A stretch of DNA of 12,296 nucleotides from an uncultured Eubacteriales bacterium (GTDB lineage Bacteria > Bacillota > Clostridia > Oscillospirales > CAG-272), in contig USMO01000024.1 of the NCBI GenBank assembly GCA_900555785.1, forward strand, positions 1 to 12,296. Direction: 5' to 3'. The notes under the pieces were generated by a model. It was not told where the DNA came from, did no database searches, and saw only the letters and a list, made by a program, of their open reading frames with translations. The stretch's first letter is position 1. Each line of letters opens with the position of its first letter. Of the stretch, positions 7,080-12,296 are shown in pieces. A program made the translations under genes and the position numbers.

Positions 7080-8417
7080 ATGGCAGACGGCTTTGTGCTG
7101 GACAACGACAGCGTGTCGACCGTGCTCGGAAACCTGTATCAGATGGAATTTGTCGGCTGTAAGGTGCTGAACCCGACCAACGATGACCTGCGGCAATACG
7201 GGCTTTACGAAAACATTTTCCTGCTGCGGTTCAAGTACGACCCGAAAATTGCCTCGGGCGGCTCGGACAAAAAGGATTGGGCTGACAACTGGGTTTTCAT
7301 CAGTCAGAAGACCGAGAACGGCACCTACTACGCCTATTCGTCGATGTACGATATGATTGTGGAGGTCGATCAATCCTACTTCTCCTTCCTGGAGTGGTCG
7401 GATAGCCATTGGTACAACAAGTATTTCTTCCAGCAGAACATTTCGTATGTCAAGCAGATGACAATCAAATTCGGCGGCAAGCTGTACGACATGACGATGG
7501 ACAACTCGCTTTCCTATGTCTACTACGACAAGGATGAGGACCTCGGCCTGGCAAGCGGGACCGTCATGGACCCGATGAAAGGGGAACTGACGCAGCTGAG
7601 CAACGGCAACTACCGCTACACCGATTCGGACGGCAAGAAGTACACGCTGCTGTCCTCAACCGTCAGCAAGCAGTACAACGAAAGCGGAACCGCAACCGGA
7701 AAGTACGTCTATACCAAGACCGGCACGCTGATTGACCTGAAGACCGGCACGCTGAGCGAGGACGGCACGACCTACACCGTTACCAAGACCGGGCGGACCT
7801 ATCACGTCTATTCAATCGACATGAACGCGACGACCGTCAAGACCTATTACACCAACAACGGGACCAAGACCTCCTCGGTCATCTACCGAGACGAGCGGGG
7901 GACTGAGGTGACGGTCAGCTCAGGCACCAACAACCTGCGGGTCATCTGCAACGGCACGCGGATGGATTACCGGATTGAGGAAACGGTCACAACCGACACC
8001 GGCAAGACCGAAACCAATTCCTACACGGCACTTGACAACTTCCGCCGGCTCTATTCCAAGCTGCTCTGGTACTCCATTGAAGGCGATGTGAACGAAAACG
8101 AACTGGGCGCAAGCGTGAAGGACTACGTGAAGGACCACGAAGCAACGATGGAGATTACAATCCACGTTGAGGACATGGCATCGATCCTGAACCGCGACAA
8201 CTACACCGAGAACAATAAACAGAGCCTGGTAATCCGCATCTATGAATACACCGAGCGGAAAGCGCTGCTGACCGTTGAAGTCCTGGCAGACGAGAACGCA
8301 ACGCCCGACCCGACCAAGATCACCAAGGGCTTCTATGTGCTCTCCAGTGAGATGGAACTGATCGGTCAATACGTGCAGGACTTTGTCAACGGCAAACTCC
8401 TGCCCAAGGCAAGCTGA
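7080..8417 (+). CDS. DUF4340-type protein, C-terminal part separated by the amber codon
   Basis: The frame is the direct continuation of the upstream DUF4340 gene. Its first ATG after the amber codon is at 7080, and AAGGAG (7062-7067) lies 12 nt upstream, so weak independent translation is possible. The 445-residue segment has no signal peptide or membrane helix of its own. It would stay in the cytoplasm if made alone, whereas the intact protein would carry it outside on the N-terminal anchor. Early residues (VLGNLYQMEFVGCKVLNP, then LRQYGLYE) fit the DUF4340 style of 'few-residue loop plus yGL' seen in partners of Gld-type transporters. The rest is beta-rich and Thr/Tyr-rich (for example YVYTKTGTLIDLKTGTLSEDG), consistent with an extracellular fold. 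No further frameshift or stop is present, so any loss of function is recent. It may be annotated as a separate gene or as half of a pseudogene. Confidence 0.7.
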   Translation: MADGFVLDNDSVSTVLGNLYQMEFVGCKVLNPTNDDLRQYGLYENIFLLRFKYDPKIASGGSDKKDWADNWVFISQKTENGTYYAYSSMYDMIVEVDQSYFSFLEWSDSHWYNKYFFQQNISYVKQMTIKFGGKLYDMTMDNSLSYVYYDKDEDLGLASGTVMDPMKGELTQLSNGNYRYTDSDGKKYTLLSSTVSKQYNESGTATGKYVYTKTGTLIDLKTGTLSEDGTTYTVTKTGRTYHVYSIDMNATTVKTYYTNNGTKTSSVIYRDERGTEVTVSSGTNNLRVICNGTRMDYRIEETVTTDTGKTETNSYTALDNFRRLYSKLLWYSIEGDVNENELGASVKDYVKDHEATMEITIHVEDMASILNRDNYTENNKQSLVIRIYEYTERKALLTVEVLADENATPDPTKITKGFYVLSSEMELIGQYVQDFVNGKLLPKAS

Positions 8418-8430
8418 ATAAAACAAAAGC

Positions 8431-8482
8431 CCCCCAAGGCGCACCTGCGATCAAGCAGGCAGCCTATGGGCGGTGCTTGGGG
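8431..8482 (-). terminator. Structured hairpin after the operon, possible minus-strand terminator
   Basis: CCCCAA (8432-8437) pairs with TTGGGG (8477-8482). GCACC (8441-8445) then pairs with GGTGC (8472-8476), leaving a GGC bulge. A small hairpin (CTGC with GCAG) can form inside. Read on the minus strand, the outer stem is followed by GGCTTTTGTTTT, a T-rich tail, so it could stop transcripts coming from the dapA side. On the plus strand it precedes the stronger terminator at 8485. Confidence 0.5.
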
Positions 8483-8484
8483 AG

Positions 8485-8519
8485 ACGGCATGGCAGATTG
8501 ATTCTGCTGTGCCGTTTTT
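8485..8519 (+). terminator. Rho-independent terminator of the ABC operon
   Basis: A 13-bp stem with two G-U pairs joins 8485-8497 (ACGGCATGGCAGA) to 8503-8515 across the loop TTGAT and runs into TTTTT (8515-8519). It lies 68 nt past the last stop codon of the operon. Confidence 0.88.
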
Positions 8520-8564
8520 CTGTCTATCCAGCGCCCCTTACGCCCGCAACCGCTTCAAACCTAC

Positions 8565-9089
8565 CCATATCATTGCGCGGCAGCCCCCAACCGCCGCACA
8601 GTCGACCCCGTAGGGGCGCCAGCAGGCGGGATCTCCGAACGACAGAGATGGTGAAACCGCCACTATCTAAGACGGATAAAAAGAGTATCATCTACATTTC
8701 GAATAGCCCACCATATCATTGCGTGATTCATACCGCTTTTGTCCGTCTTAGATACTAATTGACTGGCTTACCTCTTCTACCCCTCGGAGATCCCGCCTGC
8801 TGGCGCCCCTGCGGGGTTCGACTGCGCGGCGGTTATGGGCTGTTGTGCTTGCTGTTTCGTCCGTCTGCGCCGCTCCGCTCAGGATGACACAGAGGGCTAT
8901 TCGGGGCGTGAGATATATGGTTTATATCCGTCTTAGATACTGATAGACTGGATTACCTCTATCGTTCGGAGATTCCGCCTGTTGGCGCCCCTGCGAGGTT
9001 CGACTGGGCACCGAAGGTGCCTTGCTCTGAGATGACACAGTGGGGTATTCGAAACGTGAGTTGTACAATTTATATCCGTCTTAGATAGT
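8565..9089. repeat. Cluster of four related intergenic repeat units
   Basis: A 16-nt core, ATCCGTCTTAGATACT or a 1-2 base variant, occurs on the minus strand at 8662-8677 and on the plus strand at 8741-8756, 8926-8941 and 9074-9089. In three units the box GGG(C/G)TATTCG starts exactly 32 nt before the core (minus 8709, plus 8894, plus 9042). Three units continue into CGGAGATCCCGCCTGCTGGC and then CCCCTGCGGGG with TTCGACTG. The plus-strand units adjoin directly, each preceded by GATGACACAG (8883-8892 and 9031-9040). The last unit is cut short after the core. The first, inverted unit (8578-8710) is bounded by two copies of CCATATCATTGCG (8565-8577 and 8711-8723). I do not recognise the family. 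Confidence 0.85.
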
Positions 9090-9153
9090 ATTGTTCACCA
9101 CCTACCTAACAATGCCTGCAAGCCGACCGACAGCGAATTTTTGCCCGGTTGGC

Positions 9154-9200
9154 AAAAAGCGGTTATCGCCCACCTAACGTGTGCGATAGCCGCTCTTTTT
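9154..9200. terminator. Bidirectional terminator-like hairpin (repeat copy 2)
   Basis: Bases 9159-9173 (GCGGTTATCGCCCAC) pair with 9179-9193 across CTAAC, 14 of 15 positions including one G-U as plus-strand RNA. AAAAA (9154-9158) lies on one side and CTCTTTTT (9193-9200) on the other, so both strands show a stem plus T-run. On the minus strand it may be the real terminator of the dapA transcript. It shares 15 identical nt with the hairpin at 219-257 in opposite orientation. Confidence 0.65.
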
Positions 9201-9231
9201 ATAAAATTTTAACCTACCCAGACAGACCCAA

Positions 9232-9339
9232 AACTTTCCTCAGCCGGGGTTTGTCCCCCGCCCATTCGTCGCACCGCGTCTTGCCGCGCAGCACGGAAAG
9301 TTCAGAAGCACTGTATACAAACCCCGGCTGAGGAAAGTT
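9232..9339. repeat. 108-bp element with perfect 23-bp inverted ends
   Basis: Bases 9232-9254 are the exact reverse complement of 9317-9339. The arm begins AACTTTCCTCAGCCGGGG and ends TTTGT. The 62-nt interior is GC-rich and contains a further GGAAAGTTC (9295-9303), also found in the right arm (9332-9340). No protein is encoded. It could be a miniature inverted-repeat element, or a long RNA hairpin in the dapA 3' region. No clear target-site duplication was seen around it. Confidence 0.8.
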
Positions 9340-9358
9340 CGGGGAGGATGAGGGAGGT

Positions 9359-9407
9359 TTGGAGGGAGAAGGGACCCCACCCGAAAGGGGGTCCCTTCTC
9401 CCTCCAA
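9359..9407 (-). repeat. Perfect 20-bp hairpin directly after dapA
   Basis: Bases 9359-9378 pair perfectly with 9388-9407 across a 9-nt loop. The right arm begins 20 nt beyond the dapA stop codon. Neither strand has a T-run after the stem, so it does not match a classic terminator. It may block 3' exonucleases or act with the next hairpin. The arm is almost purely purine on one strand (GGAGGGAGAAGGGA). Confidence 0.8.
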
Positions 9408-9427
9408 GGTCTTCCTCCTTCTCCCCT

Positions 9428-10312
9428 CTACCCTTCGCGGAACATCCGGTCCAGACGCTGGGCGAGGTCGGGAGACGGTTGCACGAGCGGGAGACGGTAC
9501 TCCGGCAAACAGAGGCCGAGACAGGACGCAGCATATTTGACGGGGATCGGGTTGACTTCAGCGGAGAGCGCCTGCAGAATCGGGCGAAGCTCCTGTAAAC
9601 GAAGCGTGGCGCGGCGATAGTTGCCTTCGGCGCAAAGCCGGCAAAGTTCCTGCATCCGACCGGGCAGAAGATTCGACGCAACCGAAATCACCCCCAAAGC
9701 GCCCAGCTTCATCGCGGCAACCGTCTGATGATCGTTCCCCGTGTAAACATCCAAATCATCCCCGCATTCCGCAACCAGCTGCTCCAAAAGCCCAAGGTCG
9801 CCGGACGCCTCCTTGACCGCGCAAACCCGCTCCAGCTTCGCCAACTCCCGGTAAACAGGCAGCGTCAGCGTCATGCCGGTCCGAGCCGGAACATTGTAAA
9901 CAATCACAGGCTTGACCGACGCCTCGGCAATGGCACGGTAGTGCGCGAGAATCCCGCGGTCGGATGCCTTGTTGTAGTAGGGTGTAACCGCAAGAACCGC
10001 GTCTGCTCCGGCAGAACAAACCATGCGGGCGAGTTTGACGGCGCGCTCCGTGCAGTTGGACCCGCAGCCAGCCAGAAGCGGGACCCTGCCGGCAATCGCC
10101 TCCGCAGCCACGGCGGTCAGCTCGCGATGCTCGTCAAAATCCAGCGTGGCGCTCTCGCCGGTCGTGCCCGCAACCAGAATTGCCGCAATACCGCCCGCAA
10201 TCTGCTGCTCGATCAGCTCCCCCAAAGCCGCGCGGTCGATCTTCCCCTCCCGAAAAGGCGTGATCAGCGCGGTCGCAGCGCCGGAAAAAACAGTCGGCTT
10301 GTGTAAACTCAT
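9428..10312 (-). CDS. dapA: 4-hydroxy-tetrahydrodipicolinate synthase
   Basis: DapA condenses pyruvate with aspartate semialdehyde, the first committed step towards diaminopimelate (for peptidoglycan) and lysine. The 294-residue length is normal. Key residues stand at a constant offset of six from the E. coli enzyme: GTTGES (49-54, with the catalytic threonine), Tyr113 in TPYYNK, Tyr139 and Arg144 in YNVPARTG, and the Schiff-base lysine Lys167 in VKEASGD. The start MSLHKPTVFSG is supported by AAAGGAGGA (10321-10329 on the complement) 8 nt upstream. The frame continues open upstream only because it runs antisense to queA. The stop is TAG. The gene stands alone, divergent from queA, with no other lysine genes nearby. 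Related lyases of the same fold (for example N-acetylneuraminate lyase) are less likely given the full DapA motif set. Confidence 0.95.
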   Translation of the reverse strand: MSLHKPTVFSGAATALITPFREGKIDRAALGELIEQQIAGGIAAILVAGTTGESATLDFDEHRELTAVAAEAIAGRVPLLAGCGSNCTERAVKLARMVCSAGADAVLAVTPYYNKASDRGILAHYRAIAEASVKPVIVYNVPARTGMTLTLPVYRELAKLERVCAVKEASGDLGLLEQLVAECGDDLDVYTGNDHQTVAAMKLGALGVISVASNLLPGRMQELCRLCAEGNYRRATLRLQELRPILQALSAEVNPIPVKYAASCLGLCLPEYRLPLVQPSPDLAQRLDRMFREG

Positions 10313-10343
10313 CCGAAAATTCCTCCTTTGATCGACAAAAGAC

Positions 10344-10372
10344 TTGCAATCCGGGCGATTTTGGTATATAAT
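10344..10372 (+). promoter_or_regulatory. Sigma-A promoter of queA
   Basis: TTGCAA (10344-10349) and a perfect TATAAT (10367-10372) are 17 nt apart. The start point would be near 10379, giving a leader of about 87 nt. The -10 overlaps the proposed dapA -10 on the other strand. Confidence 0.85.
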
Positions 10373-10399
10373 ATAGGGTACGGACCCGAACGGACCCAA
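10370..10399 (-). promoter_or_regulatory. Probable promoter of dapA, overlapping the queA promoter
   Basis: On the minus strand TTGGGT (complement of 10394-10399) and TATATT (complement of 10370-10375) are 18 nt apart. Transcription would start near 10363 and give a leader of about 50 nt. The -35 is imperfect. The AT-rich -10 is shared with the opposite promoter. Confidence 0.5.
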
Positions 10400-10402
10400 C
10401 CG

Positions 10403-10442
10403 AAAACCGCCGTTAGCAGCATATGCATGCCCGCGCGGTTTT
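10403..10442 (+). other. Inverted repeat in the queA leader
   Basis: AAAACCGC (10403-10410) and GCGGTTTT (10435-10442) form a perfect 8-bp stem around a 24-nt loop containing GCATATGC. The stem ends 7 nt before the queA ribosome binding site AAAGGA (10450-10455). It does not match a preQ1 riboswitch that I can recognise. A simple stem or an operator are both possible. Confidence 0.5.
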
Positions 10443-10465
10443 GCGAAAGAAAGGATGTTTTTCCG

Positions 10466-11545
10466 ATGAGCGATTTGATGACCAACGAACTGCCCGCAAC
10501 CGACCTCCGGACAGCGGATTTTGACTATGACCTGCCGCAGGAGCTGATTGCACAGCACCCGACAGAGCGGCGCGACGCCTCCCGCCTGATGGTGCTGGAC
10601 CGCAAGCAGCACACCATCGAGCACAGGCACTTTTCGGACCTGACCGACTACCTGCGCCCCGGCGACGTGCTGGTCGTCAACGATTCCAAGGTCATCCCCG
10701 CGCGGCTGTACGGGCATGTCAAGGACCGTCCCGAAGCGGCAATTGAGCTGCTGCTGCTTCGACAGCGGGAGCTGGACCTTTGGGAGGTGCTGGTCAAGCC
10801 GGGCAAGCGCGCAAGAACCGGCATGCAGCTGGTGTTCGGCGACGGCATGCTGACCGGCGAGGTCACCGACATTGTGGAGGAAGGCAACCGGCTGATTCGG
10901 TTCGACTATGACCGCGCGGAGCATGCGAATATTTACGACATCCTGCACAGAATCGGTCTGATGCCCCTGCCGCCCTACATCACCGAGCAGCTGAAGGACA
11001 ACGACCGCTACCAGACCGTTTACGCGCGCGAGGAAGGCTCGGCGGCGGCGCCGACAGCCGGGCTGCACTTTACGCCGGAGCTGCTCGACCGCGTGCGCGC
11101 AATGGGCGTTGCGGTCGTGCCGGTAATGCTCCATGTGGGACTGGGGACCTTCCGTCCGGTGAAGGAAGACAACATCCGCGACCACATCATGCACACGGAG
11201 TTCTGCTCGGTCAGCGAGGAAAGCGCAAGGATGATCAACGAATGCAAGCGCGCCGGAGGGCGGCTGATTTGCGTGGGAACCACCTCCTGCCGGACGATTG
11301 AAAGCGTGGCGAACGAGGACGGGACCATCCCCGCCAAAAGCGGCGATACGGGCATTTTCATCTACCCCGGCTACCGTTTTAAGGCGGTTGACGCGCTGAT
11401 TACCAATTTCCACCTGCCGCAAAGCACCCTTCTGATGCTCGTTTCCGCCTTCTACGACCGCGACCATATCCTGGAGGCTTACCGCACCGCAGTAGCGGAA
11501 AAATACCGGTTCTTCAGCTTCGGCGATGCGATGTTTATCCAATAA
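10466..11545 (+). CDS. queA: S-adenosylmethionine:tRNA ribosyltransferase-isomerase
   Basis: QueA moves the ribosyl part of S-adenosylmethionine onto 7-aminomethyl-7-deazaguanine in the anticodon of tRNAs for Asn, Asp, His and Tyr, giving epoxyqueuosine. The 359-residue protein is full length and carries the family's conserved blocks in order: FDYDLPQELIAQHP, RDASRLMVLDR, DVLVVNDSKVIPARL, WEVLVKPGKR, GLMPLPPYI, REEGSAAAPTAGLHFT, HVGLGTFRPV, VGTTSCRTIES, GDTGIFIYPGY and ITNFHLPQSTLLMLVSAF. The start at 10466 follows AAAGGA (10450-10455) by 10 nt. An in-frame ATG at 10328 would add 46 residues unlike the family and lies upstream of the promoter, so it is rejected. No tgt, ruvB or other queuosine gene is adjacent. 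No terminator is seen before the toxin-antitoxin promoter, so read-through into that operon is possible. Confidence 0.97.
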   Translation: MSDLMTNELPATDLRTADFDYDLPQELIAQHPTERRDASRLMVLDRKQHTIEHRHFSDLTDYLRPGDVLVVNDSKVIPARLYGHVKDRPEAAIELLLLRQRELDLWEVLVKPGKRARTGMQLVFGDGMLTGEVTDIVEEGNRLIRFDYDRAEHANIYDILHRIGLMPLPPYITEQLKDNDRYQTVYAREEGSAAAPTAGLHFTPELLDRVRAMGVAVVPVMLHVGLGTFRPVKEDNIRDHIMHTEFCSVSEESARMINECKRAGGRLICVGTTSCRTIESVANEDGTIPAKSGDTGIFIYPGYRFKAVDALITNFHLPQSTLLMLVSAFYDRDHILEAYRTAVAEKYRFFSFGDAMFIQ

Positions 11546-11555
11546 AATCCGCATG

Positions 11556-11589
11556 ATATGCGCATTCGATAGCAATAATATGCGCATTC
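11556..11589 (+). promoter_or_regulatory. Twin operator-like sites upstream of the toxin-antitoxin promoter
   Basis: The 12-mer ATATGCGCATTC occurs at 11556-11567 and again at 11578-11589, exactly 22 bp apart, about two helical turns. Each contains the palindrome ATGCGCAT. The second copy ends 4 bp before the -35. DinJ/RelB antitoxins bind palindromic sites to repress their own operon, so these are the natural candidates for that operator. Confidence 0.65.
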
Positions 11590-11593
11590 TATA

Positions 11594-11622
11594 TTGACAA
11601 AACAAATAAAATGTGCTATACT
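11594..11622 (+). promoter_or_regulatory. Consensus sigma-A promoter of the toxin-antitoxin operon
   Basis: A perfect -35 TTGACA (11594-11599) and TATACT (11617-11622) are 17 nt apart. The start point would be near 11629, leaving only about 15 nt before the antitoxin ATG, with the ribosome binding site AAAGGAG (11630-11636) at the very 5' end of the message. Confidence 0.92.
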
Positions 11623-11644
11623 GTTTGTGAAAGGAGTGGATTGC

Positions 11645-11926
11645 ATGTCAAAAGTTTCTACCAACATTAGCCTGGATGCCGAAACCAAGGCAAAAGCGCA
11701 GGTCATGCTTGCTGACCTGGGGCTGGACCTTTCTACCGCTGTCAATATTTTTCTCCGGCAGATGCTCTATGAGGGCGGGATTCCGTTTTCCATCACAAGG
11801 GAGATTCCGAACCAAACGACGCTTGCTGCCATGAAAGAAGCGCAGGAAATGGTTCGCTCGCCTGAGCAATACCGGAAATATGACAACGTGGACAGCATGA
11901 TGGAGGATATTTTGGGAAATGTATGA
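11645..11926 (+). CDS. dinJ: Type II antitoxin, RelB/DinJ family
   Basis: A 93-residue antitoxin. The N-terminal half (NISLDAETKAKAQ, then LADLGLDLSTAVNIFLRQMLYEGGIPF) is the ribbon-helix-helix DNA-binding and dimer region typical of DinJ/RelB. The C-terminal half (AMKEAQEMVRSPEQYRKYDNVDSMMEDIL) should wrap and neutralise the toxin. The start at 11645 follows AAAGGAG by 8 nt. An in-frame ATG at 11594 falls in the -35 itself and cannot be used from this promoter. The stop overlaps the toxin start by 8 nt, so the pair is probably translationally coupled. It very likely represses its own promoter through the twin sites at 11556-11589, alone or with toxin. The family is certain. The symbol is by similarity. 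Confidence 0.93.
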   Translation: MSKVSTNISLDAETKAKAQVMLADLGLDLSTAVNIFLRQMLYEGGIPFSITREIPNQTTLAAMKEAQEMVRSPEQYRKYDNVDSMMEDILGNV

Positions 11927-12191
11927 GATCGTTCCGTCAAATCAGTTCAGAAAAGACCTGAAACTCGCGCAAAAGCGCGGATACGACCTGAGCAAACTCA
12001 AAGTGGTCATCTCTACCCTTGCAAGCGGTGAAGCGCTGGAACCTCGCTATCGCGACCATCTGTTGACCGGCAATTACGGCGGATTTCGGGAATGCCATAT
12101 CCAGCCTGATTGGCTCTTGGTATATCAGATAGACGGCGAGCGCCTGTTTCTGTTTCTGGCACGCACCGGAACGCATAGCGATTTGTTCTGA
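11919..12191 (+). CDS. yafQ: Type II toxin, YafQ-family mRNA interferase
   Basis: A 90-residue RelE-fold toxin. YafQ cleaves mRNA in the ribosomal A site. The sequence follows E. coli YafQ closely in layout, with KDLKLAQKRG near the start, then the catalytic positions His47 (RDHLL), His60, Asp64 and Trp65 (CHIQPDW), His86 (TGTHSDLF) and the terminal Phe90. All are the equivalents of E. coli residues known to matter for activity, so the toxin looks intact. Its ATG overlaps the antitoxin stop by 8 nt, and GGAGG (11902-11906) lies 12 nt upstream inside the antitoxin gene. The loose spacing of this site may keep toxin synthesis below antitoxin synthesis. No canonical terminator follows. Confidence 0.93.
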   Translation: MYEIVPSNQFRKDLKLAQKRGYDLSKLKVVISTLASGEALEPRYRDHLLTGNYGGFRECHIQPDWLLVYQIDGERLFLFLARTGTHSDLF

Positions 12192-12251
12192 TACCCCGGA
12201 TGACTTTCCCTAAAATAAAAAGATTCCCCTTACCGCAAGTTCTTTGCACAA

Positions 12252-12268
12252 GTCCGTTAAAAACGGAC
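12252..12268. other. Small perfect hairpin downstream of the toxin
   Basis: GTCCGTT (12252-12258) and AACGGAC (12262-12268) form a 7-bp stem with an AAA loop. No T-run follows on either strand, so a terminator call is weak. Confidence 0.45.
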
Positions 12269-12273
12269 AATTG

Positions 12274-12288
12274 AAAAAAAGAGCCTCC
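12274..12288 (-). terminator. Possible half of a minus-strand terminator at the window edge
   Basis: On the minus strand GGAGGCTC is followed by seven T residues (complement of 12274-12288), the look of the 3' arm and tail of a terminator. The 5' arm would lie beyond the window end, so this is only a suggestion. Confidence 0.3.
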
Positions 12289-12296
12289 TATGGTAG

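Larger units (their letters stand above)
8418..9427. other. Repeat-rich non-coding region of about 1 kb
   Basis: No open frame here looks like a protein: the short ones follow repeats and have no ribosome binding site or recognisable motif. The region contains, in order, a structured segment (8431-8482), the operon terminator (8485-8519), a cluster of at least four copies of one repeat (8565-9089), a bidirectional hairpin (9154-9200), an element with long inverted ends (9232-9339) and a perfect hairpin (9359-9407). Confidence 0.75.

Noticed and set aside
8477..8758. A 93-codon open frame downstream of the operon
   Set aside because: It starts inside the operon terminator region, runs through the repeat units, and has no ribosome binding site or protein-like composition.
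8565..9089. CRISPR array
   Set aside because: Units differ in length (about 148-185 nt apart), include an inverted copy and are far longer than CRISPR repeats. No cas genes are present.
9214..9681. Minus-strand open frame over the dapA end and the inverted-repeat element
   Set aside because: It overlaps dapA in another frame and consists mainly of the hairpin elements. No homology is recognisable.
10380..10465. preQ1 riboswitch in the queA leader
   Set aside because: The leader has a simple 8-bp inverted repeat but lacks the compact hairpin and A-rich tail of preQ1-I or any other preQ1 pattern I can recognise.
10313..11605. Upstream extension of the dapA frame on the minus strand
   Set aside because: The frame is open only because it runs antisense to queA. 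The DapA homology and a strong ribosome binding site place the start at 10312.
12013..12270. Minus-strand open frame opposite the toxin gene
   Set aside because: It is antisense to a well-supported YafQ toxin, and its translation shows no family features.

Overview
The window looks like a chromosomal segment of a Gram-positive, moderately GC-rich anaerobe, most likely a Clostridia (Oscillospiraceae/Ruminococcaceae-like) gut bacterium. This is inferred from strong AAAGGAGG-type ribosome binding sites, textbook sigma-A promoters, rho-independent terminators and the protein families present. No rRNA, tRNA, CRISPR array or transposase gene was seen.

Layout. (1) 1-137: the last 29 codons of an unidentified plus-strand gene and its terminator. 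(2) 138-449: a non-coding stretch with a second terminator-like hairpin and a probable promoter. (3) 450-8417: a five-cistron plus-strand operon with gaps of 14-39 nt. It encodes a Gld/Nat-type ABC ATPase, an ABC-2 type permease, two tandem GldG-family auxiliary membrane proteins and a large DUF4340-type membrane-anchored protein. The DUF4340 frame is cut by one in-frame amber codon at 7029-7031, and the second half (7080-8417) stays open in the same frame. (4) 8418-9427: about 1 kb without a credible gene. It holds the operon terminator, an array of at least four copies of an unrecognised intergenic repeat, a bidirectional hairpin/terminator, a 108-bp element with perfect 23-bp terminal inverted repeats, and a perfect 20-bp hairpin just past dapA. 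(5) 9428-10312 (minus): dapA, with all key active-site residues. (6) 10313-10465: a compact divergent promoter region in which the two -10 elements overlap. (7) 10466-11545 (plus): queA. (8) 11556-12191: a DinJ/RelB-YafQ toxin-antitoxin operon with a consensus promoter and two identical palindrome-containing sites beside the -35. (9) 12192-12296: non-coding, with a small hairpin and possibly half of a terminator for a gene beyond the window.

How the genes work together. The ATPase, permease, GldG pair and DUF4340 protein form one predicted envelope ABC complex. Its relatives include the gliding-motility GldAFG set of Bacteroidetes, but in Firmicutes its substrate is unknown. dapA (lysine/diaminopimelate synthesis) and queA (queuosine tRNA modification) are housekeeping genes with no obvious link to it. 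The toxin-antitoxin pair looks complete and self-regulated. The most unusual items are the amber codon, the cytoplasm-facing InlB/Flg_new-like domain on the DUF4340 protein, and the repeat-rich gap at 8565-9407.
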